A DNA stretch of 64,000 bases from positions 310,001-374,000 of the forward strand of contig NZ_JAAAJC010000003.1 of assembly GCF_009900715.1 (NCBI RefSeq). The letters are read 5' to 3'. Source of the stretch: Halococcus salsus (GTDB lineage Archaea; Halobacteriota; Halobacteria; Halobacteriales; Halococcaceae). Under the pieces are notes generated by a model. It made no database searches. It saw only the letters and a list, made by a program, of their open reading frames with translations, and was not told the origin of the DNA. Shown piece by piece: positions 1-7,568 of the stretch; position 1 is the stretch's first letter, and each line of letters starts with the position of its first letter. The translations under genes and the position numbers were made by a program.

Positions 1-1
1 G

Positions 2-118
2 GCCGCGAGGGAGAAGGTCGAGGAGTACCGGGCCGAGACGGTCGTACCGCGGTTCGTGGCGCTCTACGAACGGTCGATCGACGGGTCGGGTCAGGACCCG
101 ACGTCGACGACCTCGTAG
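2..118 (+). CDS. C-terminal tail of a probable glycosyltransferase (5' end outside window)
   Basis: An open frame runs from the first bases to a TAG at 116-118 and encodes 38 residues. The core VVPRFVALYE, preceded by a Glu/Lys-rich helix, resembles the extreme C-terminus of GT-B family 4 glycosyltransferases, where a last helix packs back on the N-terminal domain. No catalytic part is visible, so the assignment is an inference from a short tail. The gene is convergent with the HTH gene that ends at 91, and the two coding regions overlap by 28 bp. Confidence 0.4.
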   Translation, partial: AAREKVEEYRAETVVPRFVALYERSIDGSGQDPTSTTS

Positions 119-903
119 CCGATGCCGCCCTGACGGAGCTCGTCGGTGTGGGCCGAGAGCAGGTCCGCCGTCGCGAGCACCAGCACGTCGAGCCCCTTCG
201 TGGCCGCCTCGCGAACCGCGGGCGCGGTGGCGAACCGGATGTCGACGTCGACCCCCGCCGCACGAGCGGTCGCGAGGGCCTCGGTACCGGCGGTCGCCAC
301 GAGGTCGTGGTCCTCGGCGAGGTCGGTCACGGTCGTCGGGTCGACCGCCGAACTGCCGCCGCGCTGGACGCCGGGGACCGAGACCGCGGTCACCGACCCG
401 ACCTCGTGTTCGACGAGCCCCTCGAACTCCGTGACACCGACGTCCTGGCCGGGCTCGGCGTCGGTGATGGCGACCGCGGTGGCGCTCCCGGCCTCGCCCG
501 CCGTCGCCGACAGCACCCCGTCACGCATCGCGAGCGAGACCGTCTCGTCCGCGGCGATCTCGGTGGTTGCGACCGCGGTCTCGACCTCGACGCGACCGAC
601 GACGTCCTCGGTGACGTGCCGGATGAACCCCCGGAGGTCGTCGGTCTGGCTCAGGAGCCAGTCGACGCCCTCCTTCGTGACCTCGTACCGGCCGCGACCG
701 TGCTTCGCGACGTAGCCCTCCTCGGCGAGCCCCCCGAGGTACTCGCTCACGGCCTGAGCGGTGACGCCGATGGCGTCGGCGATCTCGCGCTGGCTCACCG
801 CGGGCTGGCGGTCGGCGACCTCGACCAGGATCTGATAGCGCGTGGCGTTTCGCTTGCTCTCGAGAACGCCCGCACGACTGGCCTCGTCCGCGTTCGTCGG
901 CAT
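91..903 (-). CDS. MarR-like winged-helix transcriptional regulator, haloarchaeal type
   Basis: 270 aa. Residues 15-75 form a winged helix-turn-helix (QREIADAIGVTAQAVSEYL, then a wing with GRGRYEVTKEG), as in MarR-like regulators. The remaining ~190 residues are an acidic, Ala/Val-rich domain without a recognised catalytic motif. It resembles haloarchaeal MarR-type regulators with a C-terminal sensor-like domain of unknown ligand. The start was put at the ATG at 901-903 (MPTNADEASR), because the 19 upstream residues are low-complexity and begin at a GTG in non-conserved sequence. Divergent from hsp20 with 159 bp between the starts, so the two may share a control region; the target is unknown. 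Confidence 0.7.
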   Translation of the reverse strand: MPTNADEASRAGVLESKRNATRYQILVEVADRQPAVSQREIADAIGVTAQAVSEYLGGLAEEGYVAKHGRGRYEVTKEGVDWLLSQTDDLRGFIRHVTEDVVGRVEVETAVATTEIAADETVSLAMRDGVLSATAGEAGSATAVAITDAEPGQDVGVTEFEGLVEHEVGSVTAVSVPGVQRGGSSAVDPTTVTDLAEDHDLVATAGTEALATARAAGVDVDIRFATAPAVREAATKGLDVLVLATADLLSAHTDELRQGGIGYEVVDVGS

Positions 904-1021
904 ACCTGCCCCTCGACACCCATCCAGCAAGTAGTTTGGCGTCCACCGACCGGCACCCACCGGCCACTGGAAGACACCACGCGCCGCCGAAGCGGCCGAT
1001 TGCTACCACACATCTCAGCCA

Positions 1022-1047
1022 TTTTATATAGTCAGAAGTCGTATATA
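1022..1047 (+). promoter_or_regulatory. TATA-like promoter elements for hsp20
   Basis: Two AT-rich archaeal TATA-like boxes lie before the hsp20 ATG at 1063: TTTTATATA at 1022-1030 and GTATATA at 1040-1046. The first is ~37 nt upstream and would leave a ~10-nt leader. The second is ~20 nt upstream, too close for a leaderless start. The surrounding sequence is GC-rich, which makes the boxes stand out. Confidence 0.45.
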
Positions 1048-1062
1048 GGGGTGGAGATTCAC

Positions 1063-1527
1063 ATGAGCTACAAAGACACTCCCTTCGAACGCATGGACCG
1101 GATGATGGACGAGATGAACCGCCGCTTCGCCACGATGAACTGGGGTGATTGGCAGGACGCGGACTGGCGAATGCCCGCGCTGGAGAGCGGTTCCGACGGC
1201 CGCTGGGACCACAGCGAGTGGGACACCACCCTGAACGTCGAGCGCGATGCGGAGGGGTTCACGGTGCTCGCCGACACCCCCGGCTTCGAACGCGACGAAC
1301 TCGACGTCCGGTTCCACGACGGGACCCTCCACATCGACGGCGCGCACGAAGACGACCACGAGGGCTTCCACAGCCGCCGGTTCAGCCGCGAGGTCAGCCT
1401 CGACGGCGACGTCCTCGAAGACGAGATCACCGCCCACTACCGCAACGGGATGCTCGAAATCCGGGTGCCCACCGAGGACACGCCCGAGGTCATCGACGAG
1501 GGCCGTCGGATCGAGATCGAGGACTGA
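1063..1527 (+). CDS. Hsp20/alpha-crystallin family small heat-shock protein
   Basis: 154 aa, normal length for a small heat-shock protein. An acidic N-terminal arm (residues 1-50, rich in Met and Trp) is followed by an alpha-crystallin beta-sandwich (about 51-145): it begins at WDTTLNVERDAEG, contains ADTPGFERDELDV, and ends with the strand NGMLEIRVP, the family's conserved GVLxxxxP-like element. These proteins are ATP-independent holdases that form oligomers in the cytoplasm. The final residues EIED follow an IxI-like element (RRIEIE). Start chosen at the ATG 33 bp after the TATA-like sequence; the longer upstream frame overlaps the divergent regulator and is unlikely. Confidence 0.9.
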   Translation: MSYKDTPFERMDRMMDEMNRRFATMNWGDWQDADWRMPALESGSDGRWDHSEWDTTLNVERDAEGFTVLADTPGFERDELDVRFHDGTLHIDGAHEDDHEGFHSRRFSREVSLDGDVLEDEITAHYRNGMLEIRVPTEDTPEVIDEGRRIEIED

Positions 1528-1537
1528 GCCTCGAATA

Positions 1538-1556
1538 CTCTTTTTCTTATACTTTC
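1538..1556 (+). terminator. T-rich transcription stop after hsp20
   Basis: CTCTTTTTCTTATACTTTC begins 10 bp after the hsp20 stop codon. Short T-rich tracts without a hairpin act as intrinsic stops in archaea. The remaining ~195 bp up to the queC stop show no gene. Confidence 0.35.
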
Positions 1557-1751
1557 AGGATCTGTTCTGAACACTGTTATTTTAGGACGGAACGAGCGTG
1601 TGAGCGGAGACGGCAAGTGCGTTTACGGATCCGTCGTGTCTCTGACGGCACCGCTTTGTCGGTGTTTCGTATATCGACAGTCGATTTACGGGACGATGGA
1701 TCTACCGACGGTGCGTTTTCGGAGGTCGGGCGAAAGCTGGAGCCTCCGTCC

Positions 1752-2438
1752 TTAGGAGACCGGGTCGGTGAGTCCGGCCGCCTCGAACGCTTCCTCGCGC
1801 TCGATACACGCCGGACACTCCCCACAGGGCTCTCCGTCCACGTCGTTGTAGCAACTGAAGGTGAGTTCCCAGTCGACCCCGAGACGTTCACCGAGGTGGA
1901 GGACGTCCGCTTTCGAGCGGTCGATGATCGGCGTCCGGATCCGGATCGAGTGCTGGTCGGTCGAGCGGTCGACCGCGCTCTGGGCGGCCTCGATGAAGCT
2001 CGGTCGGCAGTCGGGATAGTCGGTCTCGTCGTTTCGCTGGGCCCCGTGGTAGAGCGTGATGGGCTCGCCGGCGTCGGTGTGGTGCTCGGCGAGCGCGGCG
2101 GCCGTGGTGAGGAAGTGGAGGTTTCGCTGGGGGACGTAGCCGACGCTGTGGCGCTCGTCGGTGGTGAGGTCCCGGTCGTACGCCTTGTCCTCGATGGTTC
2201 CCTCGGCGAACCCCGCAAACACGGTCCGATAGTCACAGTCGTGAAGCGGGATGTCGTGTCGATCGGCTTGGGCTTCGGCGTTGGCCCGCTCGATCGCCTC
2301 GGTCTGCTGGCCGTAGTCGATGTGGATCGCCTCGACCTGGTCGTGGTCGCGGAGCGCCCGCTGCAGGCAGACCGCCGAGTCGATACCGCCCGAGAGGAGC
2401 ACGAACGCCGTCGAAGTCGTGTCGGTTTCGTCAGTCAT
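1752..2438 (-). CDS. queC: 7-cyano-7-deazaguanine (preQ0) synthase QueC
   Basis: 228 aa, the family's usual length. QueC converts 7-carboxy-7-deazaguanine and ammonia to preQ0 with ATP, the last step before preQ0 goes to tRNA for archaeosine. Visible marks are the PP-loop SGGIDS at residues 15-20 and the C-terminal zinc site (SCYNDVDGEPCGECPAC, about 196-212), with the four Cys spaced as in QueC. The GHGxQR-like segment reads YHGAQRNDETDYPDCR. Start at ATG 2436-2438. It lies 53 bp downstream of queE on the same strand and is the last gene of queD-queE-queC. Confidence 0.95.
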   Translation of the reverse strand: MTDETDTTSTAFVLLSGGIDSAVCLQRALRDHDQVEAIHIDYGQQTEAIERANAEAQADRHDIPLHDCDYRTVFAGFAEGTIEDKAYDRDLTTDERHSVGYVPQRNLHFLTTAAALAEHHTDAGEPITLYHGAQRNDETDYPDCRPSFIEAAQSAVDRSTDQHSIRIRTPIIDRSKADVLHLGERLGVDWELTFSCYNDVDGEPCGECPACIEREEAFEAAGLTDPVS

Positions 2439-2491
2439 GGTGGAAGATGGTATAGGGTATCGACGTCGGTTCGCAGGGATGGTTGCATCGG

Positions 2492-3277
2492 CTATCGCCC
2501 CGCCTCGTCGTTCCAGAGGTTGACGTGGAGGCGCGGGGTGTACCGGTAGCCGTGCTCCATCGCGAGGTCCGCGACGGTCCCACGGTTCCCGGTGATTTCG
2601 GCTTCGGTTCGTCCCTCGGGCATCAAGAGCACGTCCCCGTTCCGTATCCGAGCGCTCGTTCGTTCGCGAACCCGGTCGACGAGGTCGGTTATCTCGTCGA
2701 GATCCGAGGGATCGGTGACGACGAACTTGAGCTGTGTGGGGTAGTCCTCGACGAGTCGCGCCAGCGCGTCGAGGTCGATACGGCGCGCTTCGTGGCGCTC
2801 GCGCCACTCGCCGTCGCCCTTCGGGTCCCGTGCCGGCGTAGGGGTGCTGCTGGCGAGCTTCGGGCTGATGCTCGCGAGGTCGATCGCGGCGTCGCGGTGG
2901 ACGGTCCCGTTGGTCTCGACGGTGACGTGGTAGCCCTGGTCCCCGAGCGTGTCGACGAGGGTGACGACATCCTCGTGGATCAGCGGCTCGCCGCCGGTTA
3001 TCACGACGTGTTCCGCCCGGTCGTGGCTCGTCACCTCGTCGACGATCGCTTCGATCCCCATCCAGGCGTGGGTCGGTTCCCACGAGGTGTGGTACGAATC
3101 GCAGAACCAGCAGCGCAGGTTACAGCCGCTGGTTCGAACGAAGACCGAGGGAACGCCGGCGAGTTTTCCCTCGCCCTGGAGCGAGCAGAAGAGCTCGTTG
3201 ACCGGCAGCCCCGCTGCGTCGGGGTCGACTTCGGTTCGCGCGTCCTCACCGGGTTCGGCCTCGGCGTTGACCGGCAT
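2492..3277 (-). CDS. queE: 7-carboxy-7-deazaguanine synthase QueE (radical SAM)
   Basis: 261 aa. A radical SAM enzyme that rearranges 6-carboxytetrahydropterin to 7-carboxy-7-deazaguanine. The cluster motif CNLRCWFC (CX3CX2C) is at about residues 53-60; SAM-binding ITGGEPLIH (about 94-102) and VETNG (about 120-124) follow. The N-terminal NELFCSLQGEGKLAGVPSVF is typical of QueE. The gene begins 1 bp after the queD stop, so translation is probably coupled. The ~20-residue acidic N-terminal extension is usual for haloarchaea. Confidence 0.95.
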   Translation of the reverse strand: MPVNAEAEPGEDARTEVDPDAAGLPVNELFCSLQGEGKLAGVPSVFVRTSGCNLRCWFCDSYHTSWEPTHAWMGIEAIVDEVTSHDRAEHVVITGGEPLIHEDVVTLVDTLGDQGYHVTVETNGTVHRDAAIDLASISPKLASSTPTPARDPKGDGEWRERHEARRIDLDALARLVEDYPTQLKFVVTDPSDLDEITDLVDRVRERTSARIRNGDVLLMPEGRTEAEITGNRGTVADLAMEHGYRYTPRLHVNLWNDEAGR

Positions 3278-3278
3278 G

Positions 3279-3767
3279 CTATCTTGGGGCTTCCGTCCGG
3301 AGTTCGCTCGTTTCGGCGACCGAGACGGCCACGTCGGTGACCGCCGACGGCAGCCGCTCGACCAATCGCCGTTCGAGCACGATGCTCATCACCTCGGCCG
3401 TCGGGGGCGCGTCGAGCACGACCAGCGCGTCGCCGTCGCCAGCGTCCTCGAAGGCCTCGACGAGGGGGTCGCCGTGTTCGAGCAGGAATCGGTGGTCCCA
3501 CTCGTCGATGACGGCCGTCACCGTCCCCTTGTCGACGACCCAGCCTTCCTCCCGTAGCGTGCCGGTGACCTCAACGCTGACCTCGTAGTTGTGGCCGTGT
3601 GGACGGCTACACTTGCCGTCGTGCCGACGCAGTCGGTGGCCCGTACTGATACGGATCGGCCGTTCGTGGCCGATCGAGAGCGTCCGTTCGTCGCCGATGG
3701 CCGACGACGAGTCGCCGACGGTCGACGACGAATCGGTTCGATGTTCGTTCGAGGCGATTCGGGGCAT
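3279..3767 (-). CDS. queD: 6-carboxytetrahydropterin synthase QueD (6-PTP synthase family)
   Basis: 162 aa. QueD makes 6-carboxy-5,6,7,8-tetrahydropterin from dihydroneopterin triphosphate, the first committed preQ0 step. Motifs: an STGHRLRRHDGKCSRPHGH stretch (about 41-59) holds the catalytic Cys and three zinc-binding His; DKGTVTAVIDEWDHRFLLE (about 79-97) is the family's second signature; PPTAEVMSIVLERRL supplies the usual Glu. The ~30-residue N-terminal extension is Ser/Asp-rich and probably disordered. First gene of the que operon, with a TATA box 27 nt before the ATG, so it is probably a leaderless transcript. Confidence 0.94.
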   Translation of the reverse strand: MPRIASNEHRTDSSSTVGDSSSAIGDERTLSIGHERPIRISTGHRLRRHDGKCSRPHGHNYEVSVEVTGTLREEGWVVDKGTVTAVIDEWDHRFLLEHGDPLVEAFEDAGDGDALVVLDAPPTAEVMSIVLERRLVERLPSAVTDVAVSVAETSELRTEAPR

Positions 3768-3790
3768 AGCTGGCTATTACTCCACAGCAG

Positions 3791-3797
3791 TATAAGG
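3791..3797 (-). promoter_or_regulatory. TATA box of the queDEC operon
   Basis: CCTTATA on the minus strand is centred 27 nt upstream of the queD ATG (3767). That is the archaeal spacing that makes transcription start at or next to the start codon. Confidence 0.6.
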
Positions 3798-3820
3798 ATG
3801 GTCAAACGAGCGAGACGAGC

Positions 3821-3997
3821 CTACTCCTCGTTGTCGAGTCGGCCGTGGCGGTCGTCGATATCGTCGAGCAGATCGAGGGTCTTCCGCATCGAGGCCCGGA
3901 TCGCTTCGCTCCGGTTCACGAACTTGCCGTGTTCACCGACGTGGCTGTCGAGGTCGTCGAGGAGCTCTTGGGGGACGTCGACGCTTATCTTCGGCAT
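3821..3997 (-). CDS. Ribbon-helix-helix (CopG/NikR-like) DNA-binding protein, 58 aa
   Basis: 58 aa. It begins MPKISVDVPQELLDDLD, a beta strand and first helix of an RHH fold, then FVNRSEAIRASMRKTLDLL, the turn and second helix with the typical NRSEAIR. The acidic tail DDIDDRHGRLDNEE completes it. RHH dimers bind operators as transcriptional repressors. A TATA-like AGTATATT lies ~24 nt upstream of the ATG (plus strand 4016-4026). It sits immediately upstream of queD on the same strand but has its own promoter, so control of the que operon is a possibility rather than shown. Confidence 0.8.
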   Translation of the reverse strand: MPKISVDVPQELLDDLDSHVGEHGKFVNRSEAIRASMRKTLDLLDDIDDRHGRLDNEE

Positions 3998-4164
3998 GCT
4001 CGATAATAGCCAGCGAATATACTAAAGTCGCTTCGCTGATCCGGGCGCGGCCTCCGTCACTGTCGGAGGGCCGGTTGTGCAGGGGGAGGCAGTATTTTCG
4101 GATAGCAGGCGGAACCGGTGCGATAGCATCGATCTGGGCATCATCCCTCCAGTTCGTCCGCGAT

Positions 4165-4293
4165 TCAGCGGTGGCTCTCCGTTCGGTGGCTCTTCATCGC
4201 CCGTTCCTCCAGAAACGGGGTGTTGCACTCCGGACAGCGAAAGAGACGGTCGTCGAGGGCCTGTCGAGGAGTGGTACTGGTATCGTCACTCAT
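4165..4293 (-). CDS. C2H2-type zinc finger micro-protein, 42 aa
   Basis: The frame from ATG 4291-4293 to TGA 4165-4167 gives 42 residues with CPEC at 20-23 and HRTESH at 36-41, a C2H2 finger with CX2C-X12-HX4H spacing. Such one-finger proteins are common in haloarchaea; most have no known function and a few affect stress or motility. The upstream sequence carries a CA repeat and a palindrome (4324-4339) that could be an operator. Confidence 0.65.
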   Translation of the reverse strand: MSDDTSTTPRQALDDRLFRCPECNTPFLEERAMKSHRTESHR

Positions 4294-4300
4294 GTGTGTA

Positions 4301-4353
4301 CAACACACACACACACGAGAGGTAGTAGAGTTTTCTACTCGTCTATTTCTACT
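4301..4353 (-). promoter_or_regulatory. CA repeat plus TTCTACT palindrome and repeats before the C2H2 gene
   Basis: A run of CA dinucleotides fills 4301-4316. Next is the perfect 16-bp palindrome AGTAGAGTTTTCTACT (4324-4339). The half-site TTCTACT (4333-4339) recurs at 4347-4353, and TTTTCTAC at 4386-4393. The arrangement fits a repressor or activator site in the promoter of the 4165-4293 gene; the role is inferred. Confidence 0.4.
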
Positions 4354-4615
4354 TCAAATCGTCTCCGAACAGTAGCCACATTGGATTTTCTACGTCTTTT
4401 TATCGAACAATGAGAGATCGTGCCCAGGAATGAGTTATTTCACGAGGACGGAGTGTGCCCGCTTGGCGTTCGAGTCGGGAGTGCCGGGTGCCGTTCCAGC
4501 CTCCTGTTTCGAGAGCCGGAACGAAAGCGGATCACGGAAACCGTGTCGGCCCCCGAGAGCCGCCGTCCGAACGACTAAGACGAACGGCCGATCACGATCG
4601 ATACAGATATTCGCC

Positions 4616-4813
4616 ATGGAAGACGACGCAGAACTGGTGTACTGCAACTCGTGCGGGAAGGCAACGTACGACCTCGTCGAGGTCGAACAACCTCTGGCTG
4701 AGGGAACGACGTTGGCTTGTCCCCGGTGTAAGTCCACGGACACCGCACCCAGTGCTCGACGGGCCGACCTCCCGGACTCGACCGGGAACTACCCGTCCGG
4801 ACTGCTCGAATAA
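4616..4813 (+). CDS. Small zinc-ribbon protein, 65 aa
   Basis: 65 aa starting MEDDAELVYCNSCGKATYDL. Two knuckles, CNSC (about 10-13) and CPRC (about 36-39), sit 22 residues apart and form a zinc ribbon. The C-terminal part is polar and ends YPSGLLE. The upstream frame to 4430 is low-complexity, and ATG 4616 places the first Cys ten residues in, as expected. Function unknown. It converges on the next zinc-ribbon gene with 7 bp between the stops. Confidence 0.65.
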   Translation: MEDDAELVYCNSCGKATYDLVEVEQPLAEGTTLACPRCKSTDTAPSARRADLPDSTGNYPSGLLE

Positions 4814-4820
4814 TCCGCGT

Positions 4821-4937
4821 TCAGTCCGACGCCGAACGGCACTCGGGACAAGCGCCGTCCTCGAGATACTCTTCGAGAACCTTCTCGCCACATTCGTCGC
4901 ACGCTTCGAGCGGGGTGTCCCTCGATTGCGTCGCCAT
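4821..4937 (-). CDS. Zinc-ribbon micro-protein, 38 aa
   Basis: 38 aa with CDEC (13-16) and CPEC (30-33), so two CX2C knuckles 13 residues apart around an acidic loop. TTATAA at 4961-4966 is centred ~26 nt upstream of the ATG, consistent with a leaderless transcript and with a real gene. The layout is close to that of the 40-aa protein at 55685-55807 in the accessory region. Confidence 0.65.
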   Translation of the reverse strand: MATQSRDTPLEACDECGEKVLEEYLEDGACPECRSASD

Positions 4938-5157
4938 ACTTGCTCTTGCAGGCCCATTCATTATAACAGTTCGGGAAAGGTGGCTCGGTCGCCCACGAGA
5001 AGAGGGGAGTGTTCGTCCCTGCTGTCGAACCGTGACCCCGCCGCGGACGACGTACACGTCTGGACGGCATACACGGTCGCGAGGATATACAAACGGTCGG
5101 CGACTGGCCATCGAAAGCATGGGTCTGATACGGTCGTCGTCCGTACGACCGGTAGGC

Positions 5158-5379
5158 ATGCGACCACCGATGTACCGGTGTGAATCGTGTGGTGAGGGGG
5201 TCTCCCTCACCGTCGTCACGGAACGGCCCGACAGCCGGTCGACGCTCGAATACAGCTGTTCGTGCAGAATGAAGCGGGTTCGAGCGGCCGACCTCGAACG
5301 ACTCGGCGACCTCCCCGAGGGGGAGCTGCCTCACAACTGGGAGCGCGTGAACGTGTTCGAACCGAGCGCGAGCGCGTAG
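5158..5379 (+). CDS. Small zinc-ribbon-like protein, 73 aa
   Basis: 73 aa from ATG 5158. CESC near the start and a second Cys pair in YSCSCRMKRV (about 34-43) suggest a zinc knuckle. The C-terminal half is acidic and ends in a short helix. An in-frame ATG at 5119 lies ~32 nt after the TATA-like GATATAC (5084-5090), so a 13-residue longer start is possible. No known function. Confidence 0.55.
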   Translation: MRPPMYRCESCGEGVSLTVVTERPDSRSTLEYSCSCRMKRVRAADLERLGDLPEGELPHNWERVNVFEPSASA

Positions 5380-5572
5380 CCGACCGTGCGCGGCGAGCGA
5401 CGCCCTCGACACGCTCGAAGAGGGCGCGGTCTCGCATCGTGCAGTCGAGTGGATACGGTGCGAACGCAGCGACGTTTAGCGAAAGGTCCGTGGGAGTAAA
5501 CATAAGAGCTGGAACCGTCGACCTAATCATCTAGAGCGGTCATTGACAGGTCGGACGACGGAAAGACCGTCC

Positions 5573-6214
5573 ATGACGAACGACGACGACAAGCAGAACG
5601 GCATCGGTCGACGAACGGTTCTCCGTCGCGTCGGGGCACTCGGCGTCGCCGGGGCGGTCGGTGTGGGCGGGCTCCAGTATTTCGGGACGGAGCCGGTGTT
5701 CGCGCTCGAAGAGCGGACCTTCACCGCCGACGACGTCTCCATCACGTCCGGGGACGGCTCCATCAACGACATCTGGTTCAAGCCGGTGCCGACCTACTCG
5801 TGGTCGGCGCTCGACTCCTCACCGGAGTCGATCACGTTCACCCTCTCGGCGGAGCGCAGCGGTCTCGACGGCCAGTACGAGGAGCTGGGAAGCGAAACCA
5901 AGCCCCTCTCCGAGGCCGGCCAGTCGGGCGAGGGCGAGTACACGTTCGACGAGAAACTCAGCCTGATCACGGAGTCGGCGTCGTGGAGCGAGGAGCGCTT
6001 CGAGGCCGAAGAGGACGGTGCGTCCGAGGACGTGGGCCCGATCGGTGTGCGGATCGAGGCCGAGATCGAGACGTCGACGGGTGAGACGCACACCGATACC
6101 AACGAGTCCGAATTCACCGTCGACGTCACGAACGAACAGGTCCAGTTCGGTGGTCACGAGGGCGACAGCGGCACGGGCGGCGTCGGCGGGGTCGCCGGCA
6201 CCGGTGGGAGCTAA
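5573..6214 (+). CDS. Tat-exported secreted protein of unknown function
   Basis: 213 aa. The N-terminus carries a twin-arginine signal, GRRTVLRRVGALGVAGAVG (about 13-31), so the folded protein is probably exported. The mature part is beta-rich with repeated acidic and Ser/Thr stretches. From about residue 110 to 190 it alternates strands in a sandwich-like pattern, and the C-terminus is Gly-rich (GTGGVGGVAGTGGS). There are no catalytic motifs. Start taken at ATG 5573 (MTNDDDKQ), which gives the Tat motif a normal 12-residue n-region; an ATG at 5543 would add 10 residues. The ~190 bp before it hold no gene. Confidence 0.6.
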   Translation: MTNDDDKQNGIGRRTVLRRVGALGVAGAVGVGGLQYFGTEPVFALEERTFTADDVSITSGDGSINDIWFKPVPTYSWSALDSSPESITFTLSAERSGLDGQYEELGSETKPLSEAGQSGEGEYTFDEKLSLITESASWSEERFEAEEDGASEDVGPIGVRIEAEIETSTGETHTDTNESEFTVDVTNEQVQFGGHEGDSGTGGVGGVAGTGGS

Positions 6215-6404
6215 GCACCCCTGGAGGCCGCTCGCGTCGAACGGGCCGCCCACGTGAGGGGTCACCGGGCGGTCGTGTGACCGCCGGCCGGGGAACCCAA
6301 CAGCTCCGTTGCCGCCGACGAACCACTTTTGTACCGTGCCACTGACGTGTATCTATCGAAGATGAGGGCGATCAGACCAGGCTCGACGAGCGAGGGATGA
6401 GACC

Positions 6405-6554
6405 GTGACCTGTCCCGTCTGTGGCTACCGGGGAGCCTACGACGACGAGATGGACCTCCGGTGTAGTCACGAAGGCTGTGAGAACTACGGCGAGGTGATC
6501 GTCACCGACGAGGTTCCCTCCGCGCAGGCCCCCGAAACGGAGACGAGTGGCTGA
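6405..6554 (+). CDS. CPxCG-type zinc-finger micro-protein, 49 aa (GTG start)
   Basis: 49 aa from GTG 6405; a stop at 6363-6365 limits the frame upstream and no ATG is available. TCPVCGYRGAYDDEMDLRC then HEGC gives two Cys pairs, CX2C and CX4C, the pattern of haloarchaeal CPxCG zinc-finger micro-proteins. The acidic tail ends ETETSG. The ~190 bp between this gene and tRNA-Thr show no gene. Confidence 0.55.
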   Translation: MTCPVCGYRGAYDDEMDLRCSHEGCENYGEVIVTDEVPSAQAPETETSG

Positions 6555-6747
6555 CGATACGGGCGACTGTTCCTGCTCCAGCACCTCGTAGTCCTCGGTT
6601 GGTTCGGGCGTAGCCTACTCGAACTGCGCGCGATCGCACTTTTCATCCGCCAAACCAACCATGAGTGACGGGAGCGGCGACGCGAGTCCGGAGTCAAGCG
6701 TCCAAGCAGCTGAGCTATCGCTTGATGAGAACCGTGAAAACCCGAAA

Positions 6748-6819
6748 AGCCTAGGCCGGGATTTGAACCCGGGGTCTCGTCCTTACCAAGGACGCGCTTT
6801 ACCGCTAAGCTACCCAGGC
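6748..6819 (-). tRNA. tRNA-Thr(GGT)
   Basis: The minus strand folds as a 72-nt cloverleaf. The acceptor GCCTGGG pairs with CCTAGGC (one G-U pair). The D arm is GCTTAGCGGTAAAGC, the anticodon stem CGTCC/GGACG closes the loop TTGGTAA with anticodon GGT, and the T arm CCGGG-TTCAAAT-CCCGG is perfect. No CCA is encoded and no intron is present. Confidence 0.93.
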
Positions 6820-6861
6820 GCCATCCACGACTATCGGCGAATCGCGTTTATCCGTTTCGAT

Positions 6862-7512
6862 TCACGGATCGGTGGCCGACCCGACGCCGGCCGGTTGGAC
6901 CGGGGTGTCGACGTGGGCGGCGAGCGACTCGCGAGTCGTCGGGTCGAACGCGTCGTCCGCCGGCGGGAGTTCCCCGTCGAACGACCCCGCGAGGTCGGCG
7001 ACGAACTCGCGACACGCCGCCGAGGGGTGGACATCGACCGCCGTCAGGCCCGCGACGAGCGCGAGGTCGAGAACGTCGGCTTCGAGCGGGCCGACGGGGT
7101 CGTCCGTCGGCGCGGCGGCGGTCCGGTCCCGACCGAAGGCCCGAACGGTCTCGACAGCGCGTTCGGCGGCCTCCGTTCGCGCGAGGAGGTAGAACCCGCG
7201 GGCGACGAGGACGTCCGCCACGAGGACGTCGAGGTTCGCGTCGGTGTCCTCGTCCTCCCACGGCGCGTCGTGGGCCAGCGCGCGGGTCAATCGGAGCCCC
7301 TCGTAGATGAGCTGGGTGCCCGCGGCGCGGGTGGCGACCGTCCCGAAGCCGACCGGCTCGTCGGCGGCGCGTGCCGACAGGACCACGAGAACGCCGGGGG
7401 CCATCGACCCGCTCTCGACGACCGTCTCGATGGCGTCGCGGAACGCGCCGGGGTCGACGTCACGGACGGCCTCCCGGGCGGCACGACGGACGTGGGAGGC
7501 GTCATCCATCAC
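6862..7512 (-). CDS. Conserved haloarchaeal protein (DUF7114-like)
   Basis: 216 aa, all-alpha and Ala/Val/Asp-rich. Conserved-looking stretches include LIYEGLRLTRALAHD and ANLDVLVADVLVARGFYLLA. The spacing of helices and acidic residues recalls a helical-bundle enzyme such as polyprenyl synthetases, but no complete DDxxD pair is present. I think it is the haloarchaeal family RefSeq calls DUF7114; function unknown. Divergent from the enoyl-CoA hydratase gene with 56 bp between starts. MM at the start leaves two adjacent ATG choices. Confidence 0.6.
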   Translation of the reverse strand: MMDDASHVRRAAREAVRDVDPGAFRDAIETVVESGSMAPGVLVVLSARAADEPVGFGTVATRAAGTQLIYEGLRLTRALAHDAPWEDEDTDANLDVLVADVLVARGFYLLARTEAAERAVETVRAFGRDRTAAAPTDDPVGPLEADVLDLALVAGLTAVDVHPSAACREFVADLAGSFDGELPPADDAFDPTTRESLAAHVDTPVQPAGVGSATDP

Positions 7513-7568
7513 GCTGAAAGAGGCGCGCGGAGGGCAAAGGCCTTTGGAAACCGTACACAGTCGTCGGC

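Noticed and set aside
148-1527. Long open frame (459 codons) running from inside the HTH gene into hsp20
   Set aside because: The first 305 codons are antisense to the regulator and Arg/Gly-rich, as expected for the opposite strand of a GC-rich gene; only the Hsp20 end is real.
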